Shown piece by piece: positions 6,049-11,451 of a stretch of DNA of 11,451 nucleotides. Numbering within the stretch: position 1 is the first letter of the stretch; each line of letters starts with the position of its first letter. The DNA lies in NCBI GenBank assembly GCA_050485745.1, contig JBJHBY010000105.1:1-11451 (forward strand). The letters are read 5' to 3'. The position numbers and the translations under genes are program-made. The stretch comes from JBJHBY01 sp050485745. GTDB lineage: Bacteria; Pseudomonadota; Gammaproteobacteria; Pseudomonadales; CAMLJR01. The notes under the pieces are model-generated. The model was not told the DNA's origin. It did not search any database and saw only the letters and a list, made by a program, of their open reading frames with translations.

Positions 6049-6061
6049 GGGGCCTTGCCCC
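6049..6061 (+). other. Small GC hairpin in the DUF2232-rplI gap
   Basis: GGGGC (6049-6053) and GCCCC (6057-6061) form a perfect 5-bp stem with a 3-nt loop, in the 73-nt gap before rplI. It has no T tract and ends 12 nt before the rplI Shine-Dalgarno GAGGG (6074-6078), so it may act as an mRNA processing or stability element. It could also be chance in GC-rich DNA. Confidence 0.4.
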
Positions 6062-6086
6062 GAAGGAAATACTGAGGGTCTTCACA

Positions 6087-6536
6087 ATGCAAGTGATTCT
6101 GCTGGAAAACGTCGCCAAGCTGGGCCGTCTGGGCGACAAGGTGAGCGTCAAGGCCGGCTACGGGCGCAACTTTCTGATCCCGACGGGCAAGGCGGTTCCC
6201 GCTACCGAGAACAACGTTGCCGAGTTCGAGCAGCGTCGTGCCGAGCTCGAGGCTGCCGCGAAGGCGCGTAGCGATGCTGCTATGGCCCGTGCTGCACGCA
6301 TTGCCGAACTGGCCGAGGTGAGTATTGCCGCCAATGCCGGTGAGGAAGGCAAGCTGTTCGGCTCCATCGGCACCCGCGATATTGCCGACGCCCTGACCGC
6401 CGCCGGCGTCGAGGTGAGCAAGAGTGAGGTGCTGATGCCCCACGGCCTGATCCGCGATGTCGGTGAGTATGAAATCGACCTGCAACTGCACCCCGAAGTC
6501 GTCCAGGCGGTACTGGTGCGGGTGGTCCCGGAGTGA
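6087..6536 (+). CDS. rplI: 50S ribosomal protein bL9
   Basis: A 149-residue protein, identical in length to E. coli bL9. The N-terminal rRNA-binding domain begins MQVILLENVAKLG and contains GDKVSVKAGYGRNFLIP (about 16-32). A long Ala/Glu-rich connecting helix covers about 41-75. The C-terminal domain includes LFGSIGTRDIADAL and the motif GLIRDVGEYEIDLQLHPEV. The start ATG 6087 has GAGGG 8 nt upstream; the frame is open back to 5979, but that upstream part overlaps the DUF2232 gene and has no homology. Last ribosomal gene of the cluster, followed by a strong hairpin. Confidence 0.98.
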   Translation: MQVILLENVAKLGRLGDKVSVKAGYGRNFLIPTGKAVPATENNVAEFEQRRAELEAAAKARSDAAMARAARIAELAEVSIAANAGEEGKLFGSIGTRDIADALTAAGVEVSKSEVLMPHGLIRDVGEYEIDLQLHPEVVQAVLVRVVPE

Positions 6537-6543
6537 TTCCCGG

Positions 6544-6572
6544 GCAGGTGGCCCTTGCAGTGGGCCGCCTGC
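6544..6572 (+). terminator. Terminator-like hairpin after rplI
   Basis: GCAGGTGGCCC (6544-6554) pairs over 11 bp with GGGCCGCCTGC (6562-6572), with a single G-U pair and a 7-nt loop. It starts 8 nt after the rplI stop. No T run follows (GGCTTCC), so full intrinsic termination is doubtful. It may attenuate read-through into dnaB or protect the 3' end of the ribosomal mRNA. Confidence 0.55.
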
Positions 6573-6622
6573 GGCTTCCACAATACGCCTCCAGACTCCG
6601 ATCCTGACAGGCTGTCGACGCG

Positions 6623-8092
6623 GTGGATGCCCCGCCCGATCACGAATCCTTTCCCGAGCCGCCTCCCGATGACGGCGGCTACCCCATGCCCGATGATGCC
6701 CCCGGCATGTCGGGCGGGCCCCTGCCCGGCGATCTCGCGGCACTGAAGGTGCCGCCCCACTCGCTGGAGGCGGAGCAGTCCGTACTCGGCGGCTTGATGA
6801 TCGCCAACGATGCCTGGGATCAGGTCGTCGAGCTGGTGGCGGAGCGCGATTTCTATCGCCCCGAGCACCGCCTGATTTTTCGCCAGATGGCGCGACTGGC
6901 GGATGCCAGCCAGCCCATCGATGTCGTCACCCTCGGCGACGCCCTCAATCACGCCGGCGAACTCGATCGTGCTGGCGGTTTTCCCTATCTGGCGGAGCTC
7001 GCCGGCAATACCCCCAGTGTCGCCAATATCCGCGCCTATGCCCAGGCGGTGCGCGAGCGCGCCAATCTGCGTGCCCTGATCGGCGCCGCGCAGGAGATCG
7101 CCGACAGCGGTTTTCAGCCCGAGGGACGCTCCAGCGCAGAACTGATCGATGAGGCCGAGCGCCGCATTCTGCAGATCAGCGAGTCGCGCCCGCAGGGCGG
7201 TGGCCCCGAGGGGCTGAACCCGCTGTTGAAGCGTGCCGTCGATCGCATCGACGAGTTGTTCAACAGCGACAGCCATCTCATCGGGATCAGCACCGGTTTC
7301 ACCGATCTCGATGACATGACCGCTGGCCTGCAGCGCGGCGATCTGGTCATCGTCGCGGCGCGCCCTTCCATGGGCAAGACCACCTTTGCCATGAACCTGG
7401 TCGAAAACGCGCTGATGTTGCCGGAGCGGCCTCAGCCGGTGCTGGTGTTCAGCATGGAGATGCCGGCGGAACAACTGGTGATGCGCATGCTCTCCTCGCT
7501 GGGGCGTATCAACCAGAGCCGCGTGCGCAGTGGCAAGCTCGACGAGGAGGACTGGCCGAAGCTCACCGCCGCGGTGGGCAAGCTCAAGGACAAGCCGCTG
7601 TTCATCGACGACACGCCGGCGCTGACGCCGACGGAGCTGCGTTCACGCGCGCGCCGCGTGATCCGTGAGCACGGCAGCCTTGGTCTGATCATGGTCGACT
7701 ATCTGCAGCTGATGCAGGTGGCGGGGCGCAGCGAAGGCCGAACCGCGGAAATTTCCGAGATCTCGCGTTCACTCAAGGCCATGGCCAAGGAGTTCGGCTG
7801 TCCGGTGGTGGCACTGTCGCAGCTCAATCGCAGCCTCGAGCAACGCCCCAACAAGCGCCCGGTGAACTCCGACCTGAGGGAATCGGGTGCCATTGAGCAG
7901 GATGCCGATGTGATCCTGTTCATCTACCGGGACGAGGTCTATCGTGAGGATTCGCCGGACAAGGGCGTTGCCGAGATCATCATCGGCAAGCAGCGCAATG
8001 GCCCGATTGGTACCACACGCCTGGCGTTCATCGGCCAGTACACCCGCTTCGACAATCTCGCCCTCAGCTACGGTGGTGACGACGCTTATTGA
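6623..8092 (+). CDS. dnaB: Replicative DNA helicase DnaB
   Basis: A 489-residue hexameric 5'-to-3' helicase that unwinds the chromosomal fork. The N-terminal primase-interaction domain starts at LKVPPHSLEAEQSVLGG (about residue 42). The RecA-like motor has Walker A ARPSMGKTT at 246-254 (K252), Walker B GLIMVDYLQL at 354-363 (D359), and the DLRESGAIEQDADV segment from 417, followed by the FIYRDE motif. No intein interrupts it. The proposed GTG 6623 start adds a Pro/Asp-rich N-terminal stretch of about 41 residues before the conserved domain, against about 23 in E. coli. ATG 6686 and ATG 6707 are shorter alternatives and none has a strong Shine-Dalgarno. It lies 86 nt after rplI and is convergent with tatC. 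Confidence 0.96.
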   Translation: MDAPPDHESFPEPPPDDGGYPMPDDAPGMSGGPLPGDLAALKVPPHSLEAEQSVLGGLMIANDAWDQVVELVAERDFYRPEHRLIFRQMARLADASQPIDVVTLGDALNHAGELDRAGGFPYLAELAGNTPSVANIRAYAQAVRERANLRALIGAAQEIADSGFQPEGRSSAELIDEAERRILQISESRPQGGGPEGLNPLLKRAVDRIDELFNSDSHLIGISTGFTDLDDMTAGLQRGDLVIVAARPSMGKTTFAMNLVENALMLPERPQPVLVFSMEMPAEQLVMRMLSSLGRINQSRVRSGKLDEEDWPKLTAAVGKLKDKPLFIDDTPALTPTELRSRARRVIREHGSLGLIMVDYLQLMQVAGRSEGRTAEISEISRSLKAMAKEFGCPVVALSQLNRSLEQRPNKRPVNSDLRESGAIEQDADVILFIYRDEVYREDSPDKGVAEIIIGKQRNGPIGTTRLAFIGQYTRFDNLALSYGGDDAY

Positions 8093-8100
8093 TCTGGCAT

Positions 8101-8126
8101 GCAAACAGGCATCCCTTCCTGTTTGC
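8101..8126. terminator. Perfect 9-bp hairpin between convergent dnaB and tatC
   Basis: GCAAACAGG (8101-8109) and CCTGTTTGC (8118-8126) pair perfectly around an 8-nt loop. The stem sits 8 bp after the dnaB stop and 25 bp before the tatC stop codon, the only non-coding DNA between the converging genes. It would form in either transcript and so may be a bidirectional terminator. Neither side carries a clear T tract, so termination efficiency is uncertain. Confidence 0.65.
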
Positions 8127-8151
8127 TCTGGTCTGCCGCCCGCTGCACGGC

Positions 8152-8907
8152 TCAGTCGGGGGCGCGCTCGTCCTCACCACCCCCGTGTGGAATCAGTCGC
8201 CCCAGCAGAATCCCCGCTTCGAACAGCAGCCACATCGGCCCCGCCAGCAGCAGTTGGGACAGCACGTCGGGCGGCGTCAGCAGCATGCCGGCGATGAAGC
8301 AGCCAACAATGATATAGGGTCGCTTCTGAGCCAGGGCCGCCGGTGTGGTAACACCGGTCCAGATCAGCAACAGGATGGCGATGGGAATTTCGAAGGCCAG
8401 GCCAAAGGCGAAAAACAGCTTCAGGGCGATATCCAGAAAGCGGGCGATGTCTGGCGTGTAGGCCACCCCTTCCGGGATGACGCTGCTGAAGAAACCGAAC
8501 ACCAGTGGAAACACCGCGTAGTAGGCGAAGGCCACTCCGGCGTAGAACAGCAGCACGCTGGAGACCAGCAGGGGGATGGCGAGGCGCTTCTCGTGCCGGT
8601 ACAGGCCGGGTGCGATGAAGGCCCAGGCCTGGTACAGCAAGAAAGGCACGCTCAGGAATACCGCCGCAACCAGGGTCAGCTTGAAGGGCGTCAGGAAGGG
8701 CGACGCCACTTCCGTGGCGATCATACTGGTGCCCTCCGGCAGGTAGCGCCGCAGGGGTTCGGAGACAAAGGTGTAGATGTCGTTGGCGAAATAAAACAGG
8801 CCGAGAAACAGCACCAGGATGACCAGAACGGAGCGCAGCAGGCGGCTGCGCAGCTCGGTCAGGTGGGCAATCAGGGGTTGTGCCCGGTCACGTCCCGCGT
8901 CAGTCAT
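8152..8907 (-). CDS. tatC: Sec-independent protein translocase TatC
   Basis: A 251-residue, six-span inner-membrane protein that recognises twin-arginine signal peptides of folded cargo and forms the Tat receptor with TatB. The N-terminus PLIAHLTELRSRL contains the conserved E18 and R20. P51, E106 in LYRHEKR and E173 in FEIPIAI match functionally important positions of E. coli TatC (P48, E103, E170). The MLLTPPDVLSQ motif lies near 208-218. Length is close to the 258 residues of E. coli. The start is taken as ATG 8907, overlapping the end of tatB by 8 bp; a GTG one codon upstream (8910) is possible. Last gene of the ubiB-hisI-hisE-tatABC operon. Confidence 0.97.
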   Translation of the reverse strand: MTDAGRDRAQPLIAHLTELRSRLLRSVLVILVLFLGLFYFANDIYTFVSEPLRRYLPEGTSMIATEVASPFLTPFKLTLVAAVFLSVPFLLYQAWAFIAPGLYRHEKRLAIPLLVSSVLLFYAGVAFAYYAVFPLVFGFFSSVIPEGVAYTPDIARFLDIALKLFFAFGLAFEIPIAILLLIWTGVTTPAALAQKRPYIIVGCFIAGMLLTPPDVLSQLLLAGPMWLLFEAGILLGRLIPHGGGEDERAPD

Positions 8908-9211
8908 CACGTTGCTTGCCGGGGTTATCCGTGTTGCTGTCGGAGGCGTCGGTTGCCTGGCGCAGGGTGTCTTCCAGGTCCTTGTGGGTTTCCTTCAGGG
9001 ATTTGAGTACCTGTTCATTGTGCAGCTGGCGCCGGATTTCGTCGGCACCGACCTCGCGCTCGATGTCGCGCTTGAGATCATTGAAGCTGCGCCGCAGCCG
9101 CCCCAGCCACAGGCTGGCGGTACGCACCGCCCCGGGCAGGCGCTCGGGGCCGAGCACCAGCAGGCCGATAATGGCAATGATCAGCAGCTCCAGGAAACCG
9201 ATATCGAACAT
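8900..9211 (-). CDS. tatB: Sec-independent protein translocase TatB
   Basis: A 103-residue, single-span protein with the TatB N-terminus MFDIGFLELL, including the conserved E8 in the membrane helix, the hinge G21-P22 in LGPERLP, and a following amphipathic helix (about 25-60). The C-terminal third is charged and probably disordered. TatB bridges TatC and the signal peptide in the receptor complex. E8 and GPERLP identify it as TatB rather than TatA. It lies 12 nt after tatA, and its stop overlaps the tatC start. Confidence 0.95.
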   Translation of the reverse strand: MFDIGFLELLIIAIIGLLVLGPERLPGAVRTASLWLGRLRRSFNDLKRDIEREVGADEIRRQLHNEQVLKSLKETHKDLEDTLRQATDASDSNTDNPGKQRDD

Positions 9212-9223
9212 GCCGGAGCGGGC

Positions 9224-9484
9224 TCAGGACCTCGGTGGCCGTTTTTCGCCGGACGGCTCCTGGCGCGCTTCATCCGCATCGCGCTCCGACTGGCCGTCGA
9301 TGGTATCGTCCTTGCTGCGGTCCTCGAGCTGACTGCCTTCCTCGTCGCTCATGCTCTTGCGAAAACCCTTGATGGCGCTGCCCAGGTCGCTGCCCAGGCT
9401 GCGCAGGCGCTTGGTGCCGAACAGCATCACCACGATGGCGAGGATGATCAGCAACTGCCAGATGCTAATGCCGCCAAGTCCCAT
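9224..9484 (-). CDS. tatA: Sec-independent protein translocase TatA
   Basis: An 86-residue, single-span protein that oligomerises to form the Tat transport pathway. The membrane helix GGISIWQLLIILAIVVMLF (about 4-22) is followed by the hinge FGTKRL (22-27) and the amphipathic segment GSDLGSAIKGFRKSM. A highly charged Asp/Glu/Lys/Arg tail completes it. The polar Q10 corresponds to E. coli Q8. GGAG lies about 8 nt before the ATG. It is 32 nt downstream of hisE. Confidence 0.96.
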   Translation of the reverse strand: MGLGGISIWQLLIILAIVVMLFGTKRLRSLGSDLGSAIKGFRKSMSDEEGSQLEDRSKDDTIDGQSERDADEARQEPSGEKRPPRS

Positions 9485-9516
9485 ATCGATGATCTCCAGG
9501 ATTCAATTGTTGTGGA

Positions 9517-9852
9517 TCAGGGTGCCGGTCGGCGCGCCTTTTCCTCCAGGCCGGACAGGTCGAAGCGCCGCTCCAGCTCCCGCAGTACATCGGCGTAGCC
9601 GAGCCCGAGGTGGGACAGCATCACCAGGCTGTGGAACCACAGATCGGCGGTCTCTCCCACCAGGGGCGCGGTATCGCCGCTGCTGGCGGCGTCCTTTGCC
9701 GCCAGCAGGGTCTCGACGCACTCCTCGCCGACCTTCTCCAGAATCTTGTTCAGGCCCCTGTCGTGCAGCTGTGCCACGTAGGAGCTGTCCGGCGCCGCGC
9801 CCTTGCGGGCTTCGAGCACCTGCTGCAGTTGTTCCAGGATGGCATCGCTCAT
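9517..9852 (-). CDS. hisE: Phosphoribosyl-ATP pyrophosphohydrolase
   Basis: A 111-residue MazG-like all-alpha enzyme catalysing the second histidine step, phosphoribosyl-ATP to phosphoribosyl-AMP. It shows the family motifs EKVGEEC (39-45; E39, E43 and E44) and GETADLWFHSL (66-76; E67 and D70), the expected Mg2+-binding acidic residues. It is a stand-alone protein, not fused to HisI as in E. coli. Its start overlaps the hisI stop in an ATGA (9849-9852), so the two consecutive pathway enzymes are translationally coupled. Confidence 0.96.
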   Translation of the reverse strand: MSDAILEQLQQVLEARKGAAPDSSYVAQLHDRGLNKILEKVGEECVETLLAAKDAASSGDTAPLVGETADLWFHSLVMLSHLGLGYADVLRELERRFDLSGLEEKARRPAP

Positions 9853-10250
9853 GGCTTGCCCCCGCCGTACAGCTGCTCCGGGTCCTTCAGCACCGGATCC
9901 ACCACCTGCCAGCGCCGCTCGCCGTCCAGCTGCTGAAAGAAGCAGCTGCGGCGGCCGGTGTGGCAGGCACAGCCGCCGACCTGCTCCACCTTCAGCAGGA
10001 TGGCGTCACCGTCGCAGTCCAGGCGAATGTCGCGGATGCGCTGGCGATGGCCGGATTCCTCGCCCTTGCGCCACAGGCGCTGGCGCGAGCGCGACCAGTA
10101 CACCGCATAGCCCTCGGCCACGGTAGCGGCGAGGGCCTCGCGGTTCATCCAGGCCAGCATCAGCACATCGCCGGCCTCGGCATCGCAGGCGACGGCGGTA
10201 ACGAGCCCGTCATCGTTCCAGCGCACCGCATCAAGAAATTCGTCGGACAT
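9849..10250 (-). CDS. hisI: Phosphoribosyl-AMP cyclohydrolase
   Basis: A 133-residue zinc enzyme catalysing the third histidine step, opening the adenine ring of phosphoribosyl-AMP. Recognisable segments are VLMLAWMNREAL (29-40), YWSRSRQRLWRKGEESGH (51-68) and DCDGDAILL (78-86), whose aspartates bind Mg2+. C79, C96 in ACHTG and C103 in SCFF are the expected zinc cysteines. The length suits the monofunctional form. It lies 53 nt after ubiB and overlaps hisE by 4 nt; the rest of the his pathway is not in this window. Confidence 0.96.
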   Translation of the reverse strand: MSDEFLDAVRWNDDGLVTAVACDAEAGDVLMLAWMNREALAATVAEGYAVYWSRSRQRLWRKGEESGHRQRIRDIRLDCDGDAILLKVEQVGGCACHTGRRSCFFQQLDGERRWQVVDPVLKDPEQLYGGGKP

Positions 10251-10303
10251 GTTGTCGTCCCGGTCTCAGGGATCGGCCATTATGGCACAGCCGAGACAGC
10301 GCT

Positions 10304-11451
10304 TCAGCGCCGCCAGGGCCAGATCGCGATGGCGCTGGCCACCAGCAGCAGGCTGGCCAGCTGGGAGGGAACGGGCAGCAGGGCAGCCGGCGCCAGCACC
10401 GCGGCAGCGGCCAGGGCCAGGGCCGCCGCCAGCCGCCGCGCGCGCTGCTCGCGATGGCGCGCCTGCAGGCGCCACTGGCGCAGTTCCCGCGTCAGCTCCC
10501 GGTGCTCCGCGGCCGGGTCGGCGAGGCGATCCAGCCACTGGTCCGGCGCTCCTGGCAGGCGCTCCAGCCAGCCGGGCAGGCGCCGGGCCAGGCGCCCGAG
10601 CATCTGCTTCGGTCCATAGCGCTGCCACAGCCAGCGCTCCAGGAAGGGCTGTGCGGTGGACCACAGGTCGAGTTGCGGATACAGCTCGCGACCCAGGCCC
10701 TCGACGTTGAGCAGGGTTTTCTGCAGCAGCACCAGGGAGGGCTGTACTTCCATGTCGAAGCGGCGTGCGGTCTGGAACAGGGAAACCAGGGTCTGGCCGA
10801 AGGAAATCTCCCCGAGAGGTTTCTCGAAAATGGGTTCGCACACGGTGCGGATCGCCGCCTCGAACTCGTGCACGGGGGTCTGTGCCGGTACCCAGCCGCA
10901 TTCGACATGCAGTTGCGCCACCTCGCGGTAGTCGCGCCGGAACATCGCCAGCAGGTTGCGCGCCAGGTAGTACTGGTCTGACTCGCTGAGGCTGCCGATG
11001 ATGGCGCAGTCGATACCGATATAGCGTGGCGGGTGCGCCGGCTCCGGTGCCACCATGATGTTGCCGGGGTGCATGTCGGCGTGGAAGAAGCTGTCGCGGA
11101 ACACCTGGGTAAAGAAGATCTCGACGCCGCGCTCGGCCAGGCTCTTCAGATCAATACCTGCGGCCCGGATGCGCGCCACATCGCTGACCGGGATGCCGTT
11201 GATGCGCTCCATCACCAGCACATTGCGGCGGGTATAGTCCCAGTGGATCTCCGGGATATAGAGCAGGTCGGAGCCGGCGAAATTGCGCCGCAGCTGGGAG
11301 GTATTGGCACCCTCGCGGCACAGGTCGAGCTCCCCGTTGATGGTGTGTTCGTATTCACGTACCACCTCCACCGGGCGCAGACGGCGGCCGTCCGGCAACC
11401 AGCGTGCCACCCGGCGTGCGAGGGCGTGCAGCAAGCGCAGGTCCTGGGCGA
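10304..11451 (-). CDS. ubiB: Ubiquinone biosynthesis accessory protein UbiB, atypical kinase (partial, N-terminus outside window)
   Basis: The frame is open to the right edge, so about 382 residues of a protein usually near 540 are visible and the start codon is missing. It belongs to the UbiB/COQ8 (ABC1) family, membrane-associated kinase-like ATPases needed for ubiquinone biosynthesis. Seen in order are LPDGRRLRPVEVVREYEHT near the right edge, VMERINGIPVSDV, the catalytic-loop motif FFHADMHPGN (about 11061-11090) and the metal-binding motif IDCAII (about 10997-11014). VCEPIFEKPLGEISFGQ and MEVQPSLVLLQKTLL follow, and two C-terminal membrane segments end in a basic PWRR. The motif reads Asp-Cys-Ala where E. 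coli, from memory, has Asp-Cys-Gly. The KxGQ region lies outside the window. First visible gene of the minus-strand operon. Confidence 0.96.
   Translation of the reverse strand, partial: AQDLRLLHALARRVARWLPDGRRLRPVEVVREYEHTINGELDLCREGANTSQLRRNFAGSDLLYIPEIHWDYTRRNVLVMERINGIPVSDVARIRAAGIDLKSLAERGVEIFFTQVFRDSFFHADMHPGNIMVAPEPAHPPRYIGIDCAIIGSLSESDQYYLARNLLAMFRRDYREVAQLHVECGWVPAQTPVHEFEAAIRTVCEPIFEKPLGEISFGQTLVSLFQTARRFDMEVQPSLVLLQKTLLNVEGLGRELYPQLDLWSTAQPFLERWLWQRYGPKQMLGRLARRLPGWLERLPGAPDQWLDRLADPAAEHRELTRELRQWRLQARHREQRARRLAAALALAAAAVLAPAALLPVPSQLASLLLVASAIAIWPWRR

Noticed and set aside
6555..6584. Possible dnaB promoter TTGCAG-N18-CACAAT
   Set aside because: Poor match to both hexamers, and the -35 falls in the loop of the post-rplI hairpin.
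5244..7474. Long minus-strand open frames across the DUF2232 gene, rplI and dnaB
   Set aside because: Shadow frames of clear plus-strand genes, with Arg/Pro/Gln-rich low-complexity translations and no family features.
10276..10286. Short palindrome GCCAT-T-ATGGC with a CATAAT box between ubiB and hisI
   Set aside because: Only 5-bp arms and no matching -35 element; not enough to propose a promoter or operator.
8089..10619. Plus-strand open frames of 305 and 422 codons across the tat and his genes
   Set aside because: They are antisense to well-identified genes and translate to Gln-, Pro- or Arg-rich sequence typical of GC-rich antisense frames.

Overview
This 11.45 kb window is ordinary core chromosome from a high-GC gammaproteobacterium. 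The gene order rnr-rlmB-rpsF-rpsR-(DUF2232 membrane protein)-rplI-dnaB, with a tRNA-Leu just upstream of rnr, resembles the Pseudomonas-type arrangement. The ubiB-hisI-hisE-tatA-tatB-tatC cluster, with hisI and hisE as separate genes rather than the E. coli fusion, points the same way. The genus cannot be fixed from the sequence alone. No mobile element, CRISPR array, phage gene or obvious accessory island was seen, and nothing looks like a clearly new biological system. The more interesting material is in the regulatory DNA.

Layout. (1) Bases 1-654, minus strand: an ETHE1-type persulfide dioxygenase that runs off the left edge. (2) Bases 655-912: non-coding, with a three-copy 13-14 bp direct repeat. 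(3) Bases 913-1147: a tRNA-Leu(CAG) on the minus strand and the divergent promoter zone it shares with rnr, including an 8-bp inverted repeat around the tRNA -10 box. (4) Bases 1148-4293, plus strand: RNase R and the 23S rRNA 2'-O-methyltransferase RlmB, tightly coupled. (5) Bases 4294-6536: a well-formed promoter and a structured leader, then ribosomal proteins bS6 and bS18, a DUF2232 integral membrane protein and bL9. (6) Bases 6537-8092: a strong hairpin, then the replicative helicase DnaB. (7) Bases 8093-8151: a convergent junction with a perfect 9-bp stem. (8) Bases 8152-11451, minus strand: ubiB (5' end outside the window), hisI, hisE, tatA, tatB and tatC, read in that order as one apparent operon.

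How they fit together. The plus-strand block is translation and replication machinery: RNA decay, rRNA modification, three ribosomal proteins and the helicase. The minus-strand block joins ubiquinone biosynthesis (UbiB), two consecutive histidine-pathway steps (HisI cyclohydrolase and HisE pyrophosphohydrolase) and the complete twin-arginine translocase. Start codons were chosen by family alignment from memory plus Shine-Dalgarno sequences. The least certain starts are those of dnaB and rlmB.
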